From contig JADKCZ010000002.1 in NCBI GenBank assembly GCA_016718565.1, forward strand, positions 62,001-126,000: a stretch of 64,000 nucleotides of DNA. The letters are read 5' to 3'. The notes under the pieces are model-generated. The model did no database searches. It was not told the origin of the DNA and was given only the letters and a program-made list of their open reading frames with translations. Below are positions 50,457 through 59,711 of this stretch, piece by piece. This stretch comes from Anaeromyxobacter sp. GTDB lineage: Bacteria > Myxococcota > Myxococcia > Myxococcales > Anaeromyxobacteraceae. A program made the position numbers and the translations under genes. Positions within the stretch are counted from its first letter, which is position 1; each line of letters begins with the position of its first letter.

Positions 50457-51121
50457 CAGGCCAACTCCAGCACCTTCGCCACCAGGGCGTCGATGCCGGT
50501 CGCCACGTCGGCGATCCAGGGGCCGAGCATGTAGGCCGGTGTCGAGACCACCTTGAGCCGCTCGTCGACGGCGATCTCGTCGACCCGGCGCACCACGTGA
50601 CGGGCCCCCCAGGACTCGATGGCGGCGGCCGTCTCCGGGTCGTCGCCCACGGTCACCTCGACCCGCTCGGCGCCCAGCACCCGCGCCGCCACCACGGGCG
50701 CGATGCAGATGAAGCCCATGGGCTTGCCGGCGTCGCGCATGGCCCGCACCAGGGCCTCCACCTGCGGCAGGACCCGCATCTGGCGTCCCTCGGTGGCGAA
50801 GGAGCAGAGGTTCTTGGCCACCCCGAACCCCCCGGGGAGGATGAGGGCGTCGAGGTCCGCGGCGGAGACCCGGTCCAGCGCGGTGATCTTCCCGCGCACC
50901 AGCCGGGCCGACTCGGCCAGCACGCCGCGCACCTGGCCGGCCGCGGGCTGCTTGGCCAGGTGGTCGACCACGTGGTGCTGGGCCACGTCCGGGGCGGTGG
51001 CCACCAGCCTGGCCCCGCGACGGTCGAGCGAGAGGAGGGTGCAGGTGGCCTCCTGGATCTCCGCGCCATCGAGGAAGCCGCAGCCGGAGAGCAGCACGCC
51101 AACGCGCTTCTGGGTCGCCAT
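50456..51121 (-). CDS. elbB: ElbB-type GATase1/DJ-1-like glyoxalase family protein
   Basis: A 221-residue cytoplasmic protein of the ElbB branch. It has RVGVLLSGCGFLDGAEIQEA, the glyoxalase/GATase1 region PDVAQHHVVDHL, ALILPGGFGVAKNLCSFA (nucleophile elbow region with Cys) and GKPMGFICIAPVVAARVLG. E. coli ElbB has been linked to isoprenoid production and glyoxalase activity, and the physiological role is unsettled. GGAGG lies 8 bases before the ATG. TATGAT on the minus strand (51148-51153) is a good -10. It is divergent from the amidase gene. Confidence 0.9.
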   Translation of the reverse strand: MATQKRVGVLLSGCGFLDGAEIQEATCTLLSLDRRGARLVATAPDVAQHHVVDHLAKQPAAGQVRGVLAESARLVRGKITALDRVSAADLDALILPGGFGVAKNLCSFATEGRQMRVLPQVEALVRAMRDAGKPMGFICIAPVVAARVLGAERVEVTVGDDPETAAAIESWGARHVVRRVDEIAVDERLKVVSTPAYMLGPWIADVATGIDALVAKVLELA

Positions 51122-51210
51122 GAGCAGGACCTCCGAGTGGGACGCGGATCATAGCGCCGGCGCGGCCGAAAAGTGGACCGCGATATCGGCGCGGGGGAGA
51201 GTCCGGGCGC

Positions 51211-53034
51211 ATGGGTCCGGCCCTCACGCTCCTCTTGGCCGCGCTGCTGGCCGCTCCGGCGGCGGGCGGCGGCGCCGGGTCCAGGAAGGCCACGGCCCCC
51301 ACCTCCTCGAGGGCCAGCCGGACCCAGGCCAAGGTGGCGAAGCAGGCCGCCCACCGCCAGGCCCGCGCCGCCACCCCGGCGCGACCCAAGGCGCCCAGGC
51401 TGGAGGTGGCCCGCGCCTCGCTCAAGGCCCTCATGGCGGACCGGCAGCGCCGGCGCTTCCGCCACCACTGGGAGCGCGCCATCGGCCAGCTGCTGGCCTC
51501 GGCGCGCGGTCGCGACGCGCCGGCCGCCACGCTGGAGGCCGCCCGGGCCCGCTACGCCCTCTACCGCTGGAGCGCCATCGAGGCCGATCGCGACGAGGCC
51601 CTGCGCCTGGCCGCCAAGGCCAACCGCCTGGGTGCGCCCGCCGCCGCCGGGTTCGCGGCGGCCGTCCGCCGCGAGGCCGGCGACGACCGGCCCCCGCCCC
51701 GCACCGGACCGGAGCGGAAGGGCAGGGGGGCGCCGCCCGTGGAGGAGTCCCCGCCCGAGCCCCAGCTCGAGGCGGCGCTGGCCGACCTGGCCGCCCCGGC
51801 CCCGTCCATCCGGCTCGGCCAGTCCGGCGGGGAGGGGCGCGCCACCGTGGCCGGCGTGAAGACCTGGGCCAGCGAGGACTACACCCGCGTGGCCGTCTAC
51901 CTCGACCACTGGGTGGGCTGGCAGAAGCTGGAGCTGCCGGCGCGGCCCGGCTCGCCCCGCCGCCTGGCCCTCGACTTCCGACCGGCGCGCCTCGACGGCG
52001 CGGCGCTGGCCCAGGCCGTGGGCGGCGACCAGGTGGACCGGGTGCGCGCCGCCCAGCGCGACGCCGACACGGTGCGGGTGGTGCTGGAGCTGTCGGGCAG
52101 CGACGCCCTGCGCTTCTACGGCCTGGACGACCCGCCCCGGCTGATCGTCGACATCGGCACCCGCGCCGCCAGCCGCGAGGCGCGCATCGCGGCCGGGCAC
52201 CCGGCGGAGGCCGCGGAGGCAGCGGGAGCCGCCGCCGAGCCGGCGGCCGATCCGCCGGCCGAGCCTGCCCAGGAGCGCACCGCCGGGACGGCCGGTGGAC
52301 CGTCCAGCGACGAGGGCGGCGAGCTGCGCCCCATCCGGCGGGTGGTGGTGGACGCCGGCCACGGCGGGCACGACCCGGGCGCCGTCGGCCCGACCCGGGT
52401 GCGCGAGAAGGACGTCACCCTGGCCATCGCCCGGCGGCTGGCCACCCGGCTCCGCACCGCCGGCTTCGAGGTGGTGATGACCCGGTCCGACGACCGCTAC
52501 GTGGCGCTGGAGGAGCGCACCGCCATCGCCAACACCCGGCGCGGCGACCTGTTCATCTCCATCCACGCCAACGCCAACCCCAGGCGGGCCCTGGCCGGCA
52601 CCGAGACCTTCGTGCTCAACGTGGCCGACGACCGCTACGCCAGGCGGCTGGCCGCCCGCGAGAACGGCGCGGAGCTGGAGGGGGACGGGGAGGGCACCGA
52701 GGCGGCGCGCATCCTCACCGACCTGGACGCCAAGGCCTCCACCGACGCCTCGCGGCGCCTGGCCTCCTCGGTGCAGCGCGAGCTGACCGGGGCGGTGCGG
52801 GGCCGCTACGGCGAGGTGCGCGACCTGGGCGTCAAGAGCGCCCTGTTCTACGTGCTGCTGGGCGCCCGCATGCCGGCGGTGCTGGTGGAGACCGCCTTCA
52901 TCTCCAACCGCCGCGAGGAGAAGCGCCTGGCCTCGCCGGCCTACCAGGAGGTGGTGGCCCAGGCGCTGTCGCGCGCCGTGGTGCAGTTCGCCCGCCGCGA
53001 CCCCCGGGTGGCGCAGGCCCCCGGACGCCCCTGA
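51211..53034 (+). CDS. N-acetylmuramoyl-L-alanine amidase (AMIN + Amidase_3)
   Basis: A 607-residue exported amidase that cleaves the amide between N-acetylmuramic acid and the stem peptide. It has a signal peptide (LTLLLAALLAAPAAG), a basic helical region (60-160), an AMIN domain (about 210-310, VAGVKTWASEDYTRVAVYLD...) that targets division or pole sites, a Pro/Ala-rich linker, and Amidase_3 (about 376-593). The zinc ligands and catalytic Glu appear as DAGHGGHDPGA, RVREKDVTL, SIHANA and LVETAFISN. GGGGGAGAG precedes the ATG. It is monocistronic. Confidence 0.94.
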   Translation: MGPALTLLLAALLAAPAAGGGAGSRKATAPTSSRASRTQAKVAKQAAHRQARAATPARPKAPRLEVARASLKALMADRQRRRFRHHWERAIGQLLASARGRDAPAATLEAARARYALYRWSAIEADRDEALRLAAKANRLGAPAAAGFAAAVRREAGDDRPPPRTGPERKGRGAPPVEESPPEPQLEAALADLAAPAPSIRLGQSGGEGRATVAGVKTWASEDYTRVAVYLDHWVGWQKLELPARPGSPRRLALDFRPARLDGAALAQAVGGDQVDRVRAAQRDADTVRVVLELSGSDALRFYGLDDPPRLIVDIGTRAASREARIAAGHPAEAAEAAGAAAEPAADPPAEPAQERTAGTAGGPSSDEGGELRPIRRVVVDAGHGGHDPGAVGPTRVREKDVTLAIARRLATRLRTAGFEVVMTRSDDRYVALEERTAIANTRRGDLFISIHANANPRRALAGTETFVLNVADDRYARRLAARENGAELEGDGEGTEAARILTDLDAKASTDASRRLASSVQRELTGAVRGRYGEVRDLGVKSALFYVLLGARMPAVLVETAFISNRREEKRLASPAYQEVVAQALSRAVVQFARRDPRVAQAPGRP

Positions 53035-53099
53035 CCCCGCGCTCCCGGCCCTCCGCCCACCGCCGCGGCGGGTGGCGCGGCGCGATTCCACCCGGCCGC

Positions 53100-53105
53100 T
53101 ATACT
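53100..53105 (+). promoter_or_regulatory. -10 element (TATACT) before glnD
   Basis: A strong -10 match (TATACT) lies 11 bases before the glnD ATG. The spacer is C/T-rich and has no ribosome-binding site. Confidence 0.5.
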
Positions 53106-53116
53106 CTGCCTCCCCC

Positions 53117-55915
53117 ATGAGCACCGACGAGACGGCCCACGACGCGCAGCCCAGCCTGCCGGCCCCCGCACCCTTCCAGTTCGAGGCCTACCTGGCGGAG
53201 CTGCCGCCCCTGACCGGGGACGCCAAGGCGGACCTGGCGGCCGCCCGCAGCCTGGTGGCCCGCTGCCACCGCGAGGGCGGCAGCGGCCAGACGGTGGTGC
53301 GGCTGCAGAGCGCCGCCATGGACCGCATCCTGGAGATGCTCTGGAGCCGCGCCGGCGAGGACACCGCCCGGACCTTGGCCCCCACGCCGGTGGCCCTGGT
53401 GGCGCTGGGCGGCTACGGCCGGCGCGAGCTCAACCCCTACAGCGACGTCGACCTGCTGGTGCTGCACGGGCCCAAGGGCCCGGACGCCTACGTCAAGGCC
53501 GCCAGCGAGCGGTTCCTCTACGCCCTGTGGGACCTGAAGCTGGAGGTGGGCTACGGGGTGCGCGACCTCAAGGCCTGCGAGCAGCTGGCCACCGAGGACC
53601 ACACCGCCCGCACCGCGCTGCTCGACCTGCGCTGGCTGTGCGGCGACCGGCACCTCTACCGCGAGCTGGAGCGCGAGCAGGTGCACGGGCTCTCGCAGGC
53701 CAAGGTCGACCAGTTCCTCACCGAGAAGCTGGCCGAGATGCGGGAGCGGCGCGAGAAGTTCGGCGACTCGCTCTACCTGCTGGAGCCCAACGTCAAGTCC
53801 TCGGAGGGCGGGCTGCGCGACCTGCAGTCGGCGCTGTGGGTGGCCCGGGTGCGCTTCAAGGTGGCCGGCATCACCGACCTGCTCAACCGGGCCCTGCTGC
53901 CGGAGCGCGAGATCCGCGACATGCGGCGGGCCCGCGACTTCATCTGGCGCATCCGCAACGAGCTGCACCTGCTCTCCGGCCGCAAGAACGACCAGCTCAC
54001 CTTCGACATCCAGCCGCTGGTGGCCGAGGCCATGGGCTACCGCGACGACGCGCGGACCTCCGGGGTGGAGCAGTTCATGCGCCACTACTACCTGGCGGCC
54101 AAGACCGTGCTGGTGGCCTGCGACGCCATCGTGGACCGCTGCCTGGAGCCGAAGAGCGCCATGGGCTGGCGCATGGTGCCGCCGCCGGCGGCCATGACCG
54201 GCGCCGAGCGGCCCATCCCGCTGCTGCGCGGCCAGCCGGCCCGGTCGGCCGACAAGTTCCTGCCGGGCAAGGAGTTCAAGATCTTCCGCGGCCGCCTCTC
54301 GGTGGCCGACAAGGACGTGCTGCGCCGCTCCCCGGCCGCGCTGGTGCGCCTCTTCGCCACCGCCGACCGCGAGGGGCTGGACCTCTACCCCTACGCCCGC
54401 GACCAGGCCGCCCAGGTGGCGCAGGAGTGGCCCGCCGAGGGCGCCGCCGATCCGGAGGTGAACCAGGAGCTGCTGGCCTGCTTCACCCGCCCGGGCACCC
54501 GCGGCCGCTTCCTGCAGCGCATGCACGAGCTGGGGGTGCTGCAGAAGGTGCTGCCGGAGTTCGACCGGGTCACGGCGCGCCGCCAGATCGACGTCTACCA
54601 CGTGTACACGGTGGACGTTCACTCGCTCTTCGCGGTGCGCCGGCTGCTGGCCATGCGCTGCGGCGACGTGGTGGAGGAGACCCTCACCGAGCTGATGCAG
54701 GGGCTGGCGCGGCCGCTGCCGCTCTACCTGGGCACCATGCTGCACGACATCGGCAAGGGCAGCGGCAAGGACCACTCGGTGAAGGGCGCCGAGATCGCCG
54801 CGCAGGCCTGCGTGCGCATGGGGCTGGATCCGGCCGACGCCGCGGACATCGAGTGGCTGGTGCTCAAGCACCTGCGCATGGCCTCCATCGCCCAGCGCCG
54901 CGACCTCTCCGACCCGGATCTGATCCACGCCTTCGCCGAGGAGGTCGGCACGCTGGACCGGCTGCAGGCGCTCTACCTGCTGACCTACGCCGACATCGCC
55001 ACGGTGGGGCCGCGCACCTGGACCGACTGGAAGAGCCGGCTGCTGCGCGAGCTCTACCAGAAGACCCGGGCGGTGCTGCAGCACGGGGAGCGCCGCCCCG
55101 AGCCCGGCACCGCCGAGACGGCCGGCCGCGGGCTGGTGGCCGAGGCGCTGCGCGGCCACGGCCACGGCGCGCCGCAGGGCGAGCTGGAGCGCTTCGTGGC
55201 GGCCATGCCGGCCCGCTACTTCCTCACCGTGTCGCCCGCCGAGGCGCCGCACCACCTGCGGCTGCTGCAGCTGGGGCGGCGGCGGGCGCTGGCGGCGGTG
55301 GTGCGCCACCACCCGGCCCACGGCTACACCGAGCTGCACCTGACGGCGCGCGACCGGCCCGGGCTGCTGGCCACCATCGCCGGGGTGCTGGCCGCCAACC
55401 GCATCGACATCCAGCACGCCGAGGTCTTCTCCACCCCGGAGGACCCGGCCCTGGACTGGCTCTCCGGGCGGGCCCTGGACGTCTTCGAGCTGCGCGGCCC
55501 GGAGGAGGGCCCCCTCGAGCCGGCGCGCTGGCGGGCCGCCCGCGCCGACCTGGCCCGCGTGCTGGACGGCGACGAGTCGCTCGACGCCCTCATGGCGCGC
55601 CGCCTCAAGGCCTCCAGCGTCCCCCCCAAGCCGCTGCCGCGGGTGCCCACCAAGGTGATCATCGACAACGACAGCGCCCGCAGCCACAGCGTGGTGGACG
55701 TCTTCACGGCCGACCGGGTCGGCCTGCTGCACACCCTGTCGCGCACCTTCTTCGACCTGGGCCTGACGGTCGATCTGGCCCGCATCACCACCGAGGGTCA
55801 CCGGGCCGCCGACGCCTTCTACGTGCGCACCGGGGAGGGGCACCGCCTGGAGGGCGAGACGGCCCGCCAGGTGGTCGAGGCCATCACCGCCGCGCTCTCC
55901 CGCGACGGGCGCTGA
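53117..55915 (+). CDS. glnD: [Protein-PII] uridylyltransferase / uridylyl-removing enzyme
   Basis: A 932-residue bifunctional nitrogen sensor that uridylylates PII under nitrogen limitation and removes UMP when glutamine is high. Domains in order: nucleotidyltransferase with GGYGRRELNPYSDVDLLVL (about 98-116), helical region, HD hydrolase with MLHDIGKGSGKDHS (about 541), and two ACT domains (about 737 and 857) that sense glutamine. The PII gene is not in the window. The ATG lies 11 bases after a good -10, with no ribosome-binding site. Confidence 0.96.
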   Translation: MSTDETAHDAQPSLPAPAPFQFEAYLAELPPLTGDAKADLAAARSLVARCHREGGSGQTVVRLQSAAMDRILEMLWSRAGEDTARTLAPTPVALVALGGYGRRELNPYSDVDLLVLHGPKGPDAYVKAASERFLYALWDLKLEVGYGVRDLKACEQLATEDHTARTALLDLRWLCGDRHLYRELEREQVHGLSQAKVDQFLTEKLAEMRERREKFGDSLYLLEPNVKSSEGGLRDLQSALWVARVRFKVAGITDLLNRALLPEREIRDMRRARDFIWRIRNELHLLSGRKNDQLTFDIQPLVAEAMGYRDDARTSGVEQFMRHYYLAAKTVLVACDAIVDRCLEPKSAMGWRMVPPPAAMTGAERPIPLLRGQPARSADKFLPGKEFKIFRGRLSVADKDVLRRSPAALVRLFATADREGLDLYPYARDQAAQVAQEWPAEGAADPEVNQELLACFTRPGTRGRFLQRMHELGVLQKVLPEFDRVTARRQIDVYHVYTVDVHSLFAVRRLLAMRCGDVVEETLTELMQGLARPLPLYLGTMLHDIGKGSGKDHSVKGAEIAAQACVRMGLDPADAADIEWLVLKHLRMASIAQRRDLSDPDLIHAFAEEVGTLDRLQALYLLTYADIATVGPRTWTDWKSRLLRELYQKTRAVLQHGERRPEPGTAETAGRGLVAEALRGHGHGAPQGELERFVAAMPARYFLTVSPAEAPHHLRLLQLGRRRALAAVVRHHPAHGYTELHLTARDRPGLLATIAGVLAANRIDIQHAEVFSTPEDPALDWLSGRALDVFELRGPEEGPLEPARWRAARADLARVLDGDESLDALMARRLKASSVPPKPLPRVPTKVIIDNDSARSHSVVDVFTADRVGLLHTLSRTFFDLGLTVDLARITTEGHRAADAFYVRTGEGHRLEGETARQVVEAITAALSRDGR

Positions 55916-55933
55916 CCTGATAGAGGAGTGGCC

Positions 55934-56557
55934 ATGGCCGTCGCCAACATCCTGGAGATCGACCCCGTCAACCCGCAGCCGCGGGCGCTGGAGCGCGCCC
56001 TGTCCGCCCTCACCGGGGGCGGGCTGGTGGCCTTCCCCACCGACACCTACTACGGCATCGGCTGCGACCTGTTCGACAAGCGGGCCATCGAGCGCATCTA
56101 CCTGCTGAAGCAGCTCCCCAGGACCCACGAGCTGTCCTTCATCTGCCAGGACCTGGCCGAGATCGCCCGCTACGCCCTGGTGGACAACGGCGCCTACCGG
56201 GTGCTGCGCCGCAAGGTGCCCGGCCCCTTCACCTTCATCCTGCCGGCCACCCGGCTGGTGCCGGACCTGCTGCTGCGCCGGCAGAAGACGGTGGGCATCC
56301 GCATCCCGGACAGCCCCATCGCGCTGGAGCTGGTGCGGCGGCTGGGCCACCCCATCATCTCCACCTCGGCGGCCACGCCGGACGGGCAGGTGCTCATCGA
56401 CGCCAAGGACATCAAGGAGCAGCTGGGCCACGGGCTCGAGCTGATCCTGGACGGCGGCTACCAGCCGGCCGAGCCCTCCTCGGTGATCGACCTCTCGGGC
56501 CCCGAGCCGGTGGTGGTGCGGGTCGGCAAGGGCGACGTCTCCGACCTGCTGGCCTGA
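55934..56557 (+). CDS. YrdC/YciO/Sua5-type protein (TsaC-like)
   Basis: A 207-residue protein of the Sua5-YciO-YrdC family, whose TsaC members make threonylcarbamoyl-adenylate for tRNA t6A. The sequence shows GGGLVAFPTDTYYGIGCDLFDKRAIERIYLLK, then SFICQDL, VPGPFTFILPAT, and VGIRIPDSPIALELVRRLGHPIISTSAATPDG. The lysine/arginine substrate loop resembles YciO more than TsaC, so the tRNA role is uncertain. GAGGAG lies 5 bases before the ATG at 55934. An in-frame GTG at 55928 is less likely. It follows glnD by 18 bases. Confidence 0.88.
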   Translation: MAVANILEIDPVNPQPRALERALSALTGGGLVAFPTDTYYGIGCDLFDKRAIERIYLLKQLPRTHELSFICQDLAEIARYALVDNGAYRVLRRKVPGPFTFILPATRLVPDLLLRRQKTVGIRIPDSPIALELVRRLGHPIISTSAATPDGQVLIDAKDIKEQLGHGLELILDGGYQPAEPSSVIDLSGPEPVVVRVGKGDVSDLLA

Positions 56558-56564
56558 GGGCGCC

Positions 56565-57182
56565 GTGGCGCTGCCCGTCCTGCTCCTGGTCGCCGTCCTG
56601 GGCGGCGCGCCCCCTCACCCCGGCGGGGCGAAGCTCGACCCGGCCGCCACCGTCCGGGAGGGCGCCACCCGCTTCCGCGCCGCGCTGGAGGGCGGCGCCG
56701 ACCGGGAGGCGCTGGCGGCGCTGGTGGCCGGCTACGTGGACCACCAGGCGGTGGCTCGCCGCAGCGTCGGGCCGGCCTGGAAGCGGCTGGGCGCCGCCGA
56801 TCGGGCGGCGCTGGTGGCCGCGGTCCGCGCCCTGCTCGAGGAGACCTACCTCGGGCGGCTCGACCCGGCGGGCCAGGCCACCTTCCTGGTGCAGCAGGCG
56901 AGCGCCAGCGGCGCCGCCGCCACCGTCCGGGCGGTCGCCGCCCAGGGTGAGCAGGTGGTCCCGCTGGAGCTCCGCCTCACCCGCGGCCAGGACGGCCGCT
57001 GGCGGCTCCACGACGCGGTGGTCGCCGGGGTGGCCGTCGTGGAGGGCTGGCAGGAGCAGTTCCCGCAGCTCCTCGCGCTGGGCGGCGTGCCCCGCCTGCT
57101 GGCCCAGCTGGAGGCCGAGCGCGCCGCGCTGGTGGCGAAGCGCCGGCCGCCCGCGGCCCGGACGCCCCAGCCGCCCCGCTGA
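56565..57182 (+). CDS. MlaC/Ttg2D-like lipid-binding family protein
   Basis: A 205-residue product starting at GTG 7 bases after the preceding gene. A signal-like N-terminus (LPVLLLVAVLGGAPP) is followed by a helical domain (FRAALEGGADREALAALVAGYVDHQAVARRSVG) and the MlaC-type C-terminus (LHDAVVAGVAVVEGWQEQF...LLAQLEAE). MlaC shuttles phospholipids between the membranes, working with the MlaFEDB ABC transporter. No other mla gene is nearby, so this may be an orphan or a relative with another ligand. The last ~20 residues are basic and Pro-rich. Confidence 0.75.
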   Translation: MALPVLLLVAVLGGAPPHPGGAKLDPAATVREGATRFRAALEGGADREALAALVAGYVDHQAVARRSVGPAWKRLGAADRAALVAAVRALLEETYLGRLDPAGQATFLVQQASASGAAATVRAVAAQGEQVVPLELRLTRGQDGRWRLHDAVVAGVAVVEGWQEQFPQLLALGGVPRLLAQLEAERAALVAKRRPPAARTPQPPR

Positions 57183-57228
57183 CCGGCGGCCCGACCCCAT
57201 GCCGTTGCTGGAACCCCGCCCGGATTTC

Positions 57229-57237
57229 TGCTACCTC
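57229..57237 (+). promoter_or_regulatory. Extended -10-like element (TGC-TACCTC) eight bases before argG
   Basis: This is the least convincing of the near-leaderless set because the final T is missing, but its placement is the same. Confidence 0.35.
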
Positions 57238-57245
57238 CCGGGGAC

Positions 57246-58595
57246 ATGTCCAGAATCTACAAGTCGCTCCCGCCCAAGGGCACCGCCGTCGGCATCGCCT
57301 TCTCCGGTGGCCTCGACACCCGCTGCGCCGTGGCCTGGATGTCCGAGCAGGGCATGGCGGTCCACTGCTACACCGCCGACCTGGCCCAGCCGGACGAGGC
57401 CAACCCGGCCGACATCCCGCCCATCGCGCTGACCCACGGCGCGGTCAAGGCCCGGCTGCTCGACTGCCGCGAGGCCATGGTCCGCGAGGGGCTCATCGCC
57501 ATCCAGTGCGGGGCCTTCCACCTCTCCTCGGGGTCGAAGAAGTACTTCAACACCACGCCGCTGGGCCGGGCCGTCACCACCACCGCCATCGTGCAGGCCA
57601 TGCGGGAGGACGGCGTCAACGTCTTCGGCGACGGCTCGACGCACAAGGGGAACGACATCCAGCGGTTCTACCGCTACGGCATCCTGGTCAACCCGGACCT
57701 GAAGATCTACAAGCCCTGGCTCGATCAGGCCTTCGTGACCGCCTTCGGCGGCCGCAAGGAGATGAGCGAGTACCTGGAGCGGCGCAAGCTCCCGTACAAG
57801 ATGGGCACCGAGAAGGCCTACTCCACCGACGCCAACGTGCTGGGCGCCACGCACGAGGCCAAGGACCTGGAGCGGCTCGACACCTCCATGCGCATCGTCA
57901 CCCCGATCATGGGGGTGGCGCACTGGAAGCAGGACGTGGCCATCAGCCCCGAGGAGATCACCGTCACCTGGGAGCAGGGGATGCCGGTGGCCCTGAACGG
58001 CCAGCGCTTCGAGTCGCCCTACGCGCTCTTCCTGGAGGCCAACCGCATCGGCGGGCGCCACGGCCTGGGCATGAGCGACCAGATCGAGAACCGGGTCATC
58101 GACGCCAAGAGCCGCGGCATCTACGAGGCCCCCGGCATGGCGCTGCTGCACCTCTCCTATGAGCGGCTGCTCTCGGCCATCCACAACGAGAACACCCTCG
58201 ACCTCTACGCCACCCTGGGCCGCCGGCTGGGCCGGCTGCTCTACGAGGGCAAGTGGTACGACCCGGAGGCCCTCATGCTGCGCGACGCCCTGACCCGCTG
58301 GGTGGCCCCGTCGATCACCGGCCAGGTGACGGTGGAGCTCAGGCGCGGCGACGACTGGACCTTCCTCGACACCAGGGCGCAGTACATGAGCTACGCGCCC
58401 CACAAGCTCTCCATGGAGCGGGTGGAGGAGCCGGCCTTCACGCCGGAGGACCGCATCGGCGCCCTCGAGCTGCAGAACCTCTCGGTGGGCGACAACCGGG
58501 CCCTGCTGCTGCACCACCTCGACTCGCTGCGGGCGCTGGGCGCCGGCCCCGGCGGGCCGTCGCTGGGCACGCTGCTGGGCGCCAAGGACGAGTAG
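57246..58595 (+). CDS. argG: Argininosuccinate synthase
   Basis: A 449-residue enzyme of the E. coli-type long form. It condenses citrulline and aspartate with ATP to argininosuccinate in arginine synthesis. It shows the PP-loop FSGGLDTRCAVAW, HLSSGSKKYFNTTPLGRAVTTTAIV, GDGSTHKGNDIQRFYRYG (citrulline/aspartate contacts), TDANVLGATHEAKDLE and ESPYALFLEANRIGGRHGLGMSDQIENRVIDAKSRGIYEAPG. argH is not in the window. The ATG lies just after a possible extended -10, with no ribosome-binding site. Confidence 0.96.
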   Translation: MSRIYKSLPPKGTAVGIAFSGGLDTRCAVAWMSEQGMAVHCYTADLAQPDEANPADIPPIALTHGAVKARLLDCREAMVREGLIAIQCGAFHLSSGSKKYFNTTPLGRAVTTTAIVQAMREDGVNVFGDGSTHKGNDIQRFYRYGILVNPDLKIYKPWLDQAFVTAFGGRKEMSEYLERRKLPYKMGTEKAYSTDANVLGATHEAKDLERLDTSMRIVTPIMGVAHWKQDVAISPEEITVTWEQGMPVALNGQRFESPYALFLEANRIGGRHGLGMSDQIENRVIDAKSRGIYEAPGMALLHLSYERLLSAIHNENTLDLYATLGRRLGRLLYEGKWYDPEALMLRDALTRWVAPSITGQVTVELRRGDDWTFLDTRAQYMSYAPHKLSMERVEEPAFTPEDRIGALELQNLSVGDNRALLLHHLDSLRALGAGPGGPSLGTLLGAKDE

Positions 58596-58624
58596 GCAGG
58601 GCCCCCGGCGCGCCGGCCGCTTTC

Positions 58625-58652
58625 TTGCGGCGCGGCCCCCGGGCGATATCGT
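58625..58652 (+). promoter_or_regulatory. Promoter of the Xer recombinase gene, start codon at +1
   Basis: TTGCGG, a 16-base spacer and TATCGT. The -10 ends 6 bases before the GTG at 58659, which predicts a leaderless mRNA. Confidence 0.5.
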
Positions 58653-58658
58653 CGGCCG

Positions 58659-59558
58659 GTGTCCCCCCTCGAACCGGCCCTCGACCTCTTCCTGACGCAC
58701 GTCCGCGTCGAGAAGGGGCTGGCGGAGAACTCGGTGGAGGCCTACGGGCGCGACCTGCGCCGCTACCTCGACCACCTCGCCAGGCTGGGCTGCGCCGGCT
58801 GGACCGAGGTGGGCCGGGGCGAGATCCAGGCCCACCTGGCGGAGCTCACCAGCCTGGGGCTGTCGTCCCGCTCGCAGGCCAGGGCGCTCTCGGCCATCCG
58901 GGCCCTGCACCGGCTGCTGGCCTCGGAGCGGCTGGCCCCCGGCGACCCCTCCGACGAGATCGAGTCGCCGCGCCCCGGCCGCAAGCTGCCGGCGCCGCTG
59001 TCGCAGGAGGAGTGCGCCCGGCTGCTGCTGGCCCCCGATCCGCGCACCCCGGCCGGGCGGCGCGACCGGGCCATGCTGGAGCTGCTCTACGCCACCGGCC
59101 TGCGGGTCTCCGAGCTGGTGGGGCTCACGCTCAACGACCTCGACCTGGAGGCGCGGGTCCTCAAGGCGCGAGGGAAGGGGGACAAGGAGCGGCTGGTGCC
59201 TGTGGGCGCCCCGGCCGCCGAGGCGGTCACGGCCTACCTCGCCGGCGGGACCCGCGACCGGCTGCTCAAGGGGCGCCGCAGCAAGGACCTGTTCGTCACC
59301 GCCCGCGGATCCAGGCTGACCCGCCAGGGCTTCGGCAAGCTGCTCGACAAGTGCGCCCGCAAGGCCGGCATCCGGCGGCGCATCTCTCCCCACAAGCTGC
59401 GCCACTCCTTCGCCACCCACCTCCTGGCCGGCGGCGCCGACCTCCGGGCGGTGCAGGCCATGCTGGGGCACGCCGACGTGGCCACCACCCAGGTCTACAC
59501 GCACGTGGAGACCACCCAGCAGCGGCGGCTCTACGACCGGTTCCACCCGCGGGCCTGA
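58659..59558 (+). CDS. Tyrosine recombinase XerC/XerD
   Basis: A 299-residue site-specific recombinase of the type that resolves chromosome dimers at dif. The N-terminal SAM-like DNA-binding domain (FLTHVRVEKGLAENSVEAYGRDLRRYLDHL) is followed by the catalytic domain with Arg in LYATGLRVSELVGL (about 148), Lys in KARGKGDKERLVPV, SPHKLRHSFATHLLAGGADLRAVQAMLGH (H-x-x-R and His) and the nucleophilic Tyr near 280 (TTQVYTHV). Length and context fit a housekeeping Xer protein. Whether XerC or XerD cannot be decided, and no dif site was recognised. Confidence 0.92.
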   Translation: MSPLEPALDLFLTHVRVEKGLAENSVEAYGRDLRRYLDHLARLGCAGWTEVGRGEIQAHLAELTSLGLSSRSQARALSAIRALHRLLASERLAPGDPSDEIESPRPGRKLPAPLSQEECARLLLAPDPRTPAGRRDRAMLELLYATGLRVSELVGLTLNDLDLEARVLKARGKGDKERLVPVGAPAAEAVTAYLAGGTRDRLLKGRRSKDLFVTARGSRLTRQGFGKLLDKCARKAGIRRRISPHKLRHSFATHLLAGGADLRAVQAMLGHADVATTQVYTHVETTQQRRLYDRFHPRA

Positions 59559-59657
59559 GCGGCCGGGGCGCGGCCCCCGCCGGCCGTGGGGGGGACCGCA
59601 CCGGCGCGGCCGCGCAACCCCGCGACGCCACGGGACTTCCCGCCCCGACCTGGCGCG

Positions 59658-59686
59658 TTGACCCCCGGGCGCGGCGCTGCTAAACC
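59658..59686 (+). promoter_or_regulatory. Promoter of the S2P-trpS-scpAB-rluB operon
   Basis: TTGACC, a 17-base spacer and TAAACC lie about 25 bases before the GTG at 59712. GGGG at 59701-59704 is a plausible ribosome-binding site. Confidence 0.5.
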
Positions 59687-59711
59687 ACTCGACTTTCAAA
59701 GGGGTTTCCCC

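Noticed and set aside
53099..56431. A 1110-codon open frame opposite glnD
   Set aside because: GlnD domains and start signals are on the plus strand, so this is an antisense shadow.
58601..58640. GC-rich palindrome with TTTCTT after argG considered as a terminator
   Set aside because: The candidate stems are short or overlapping and the T-run is also the loop and the -35 region of the xer promoter, so it was not called.
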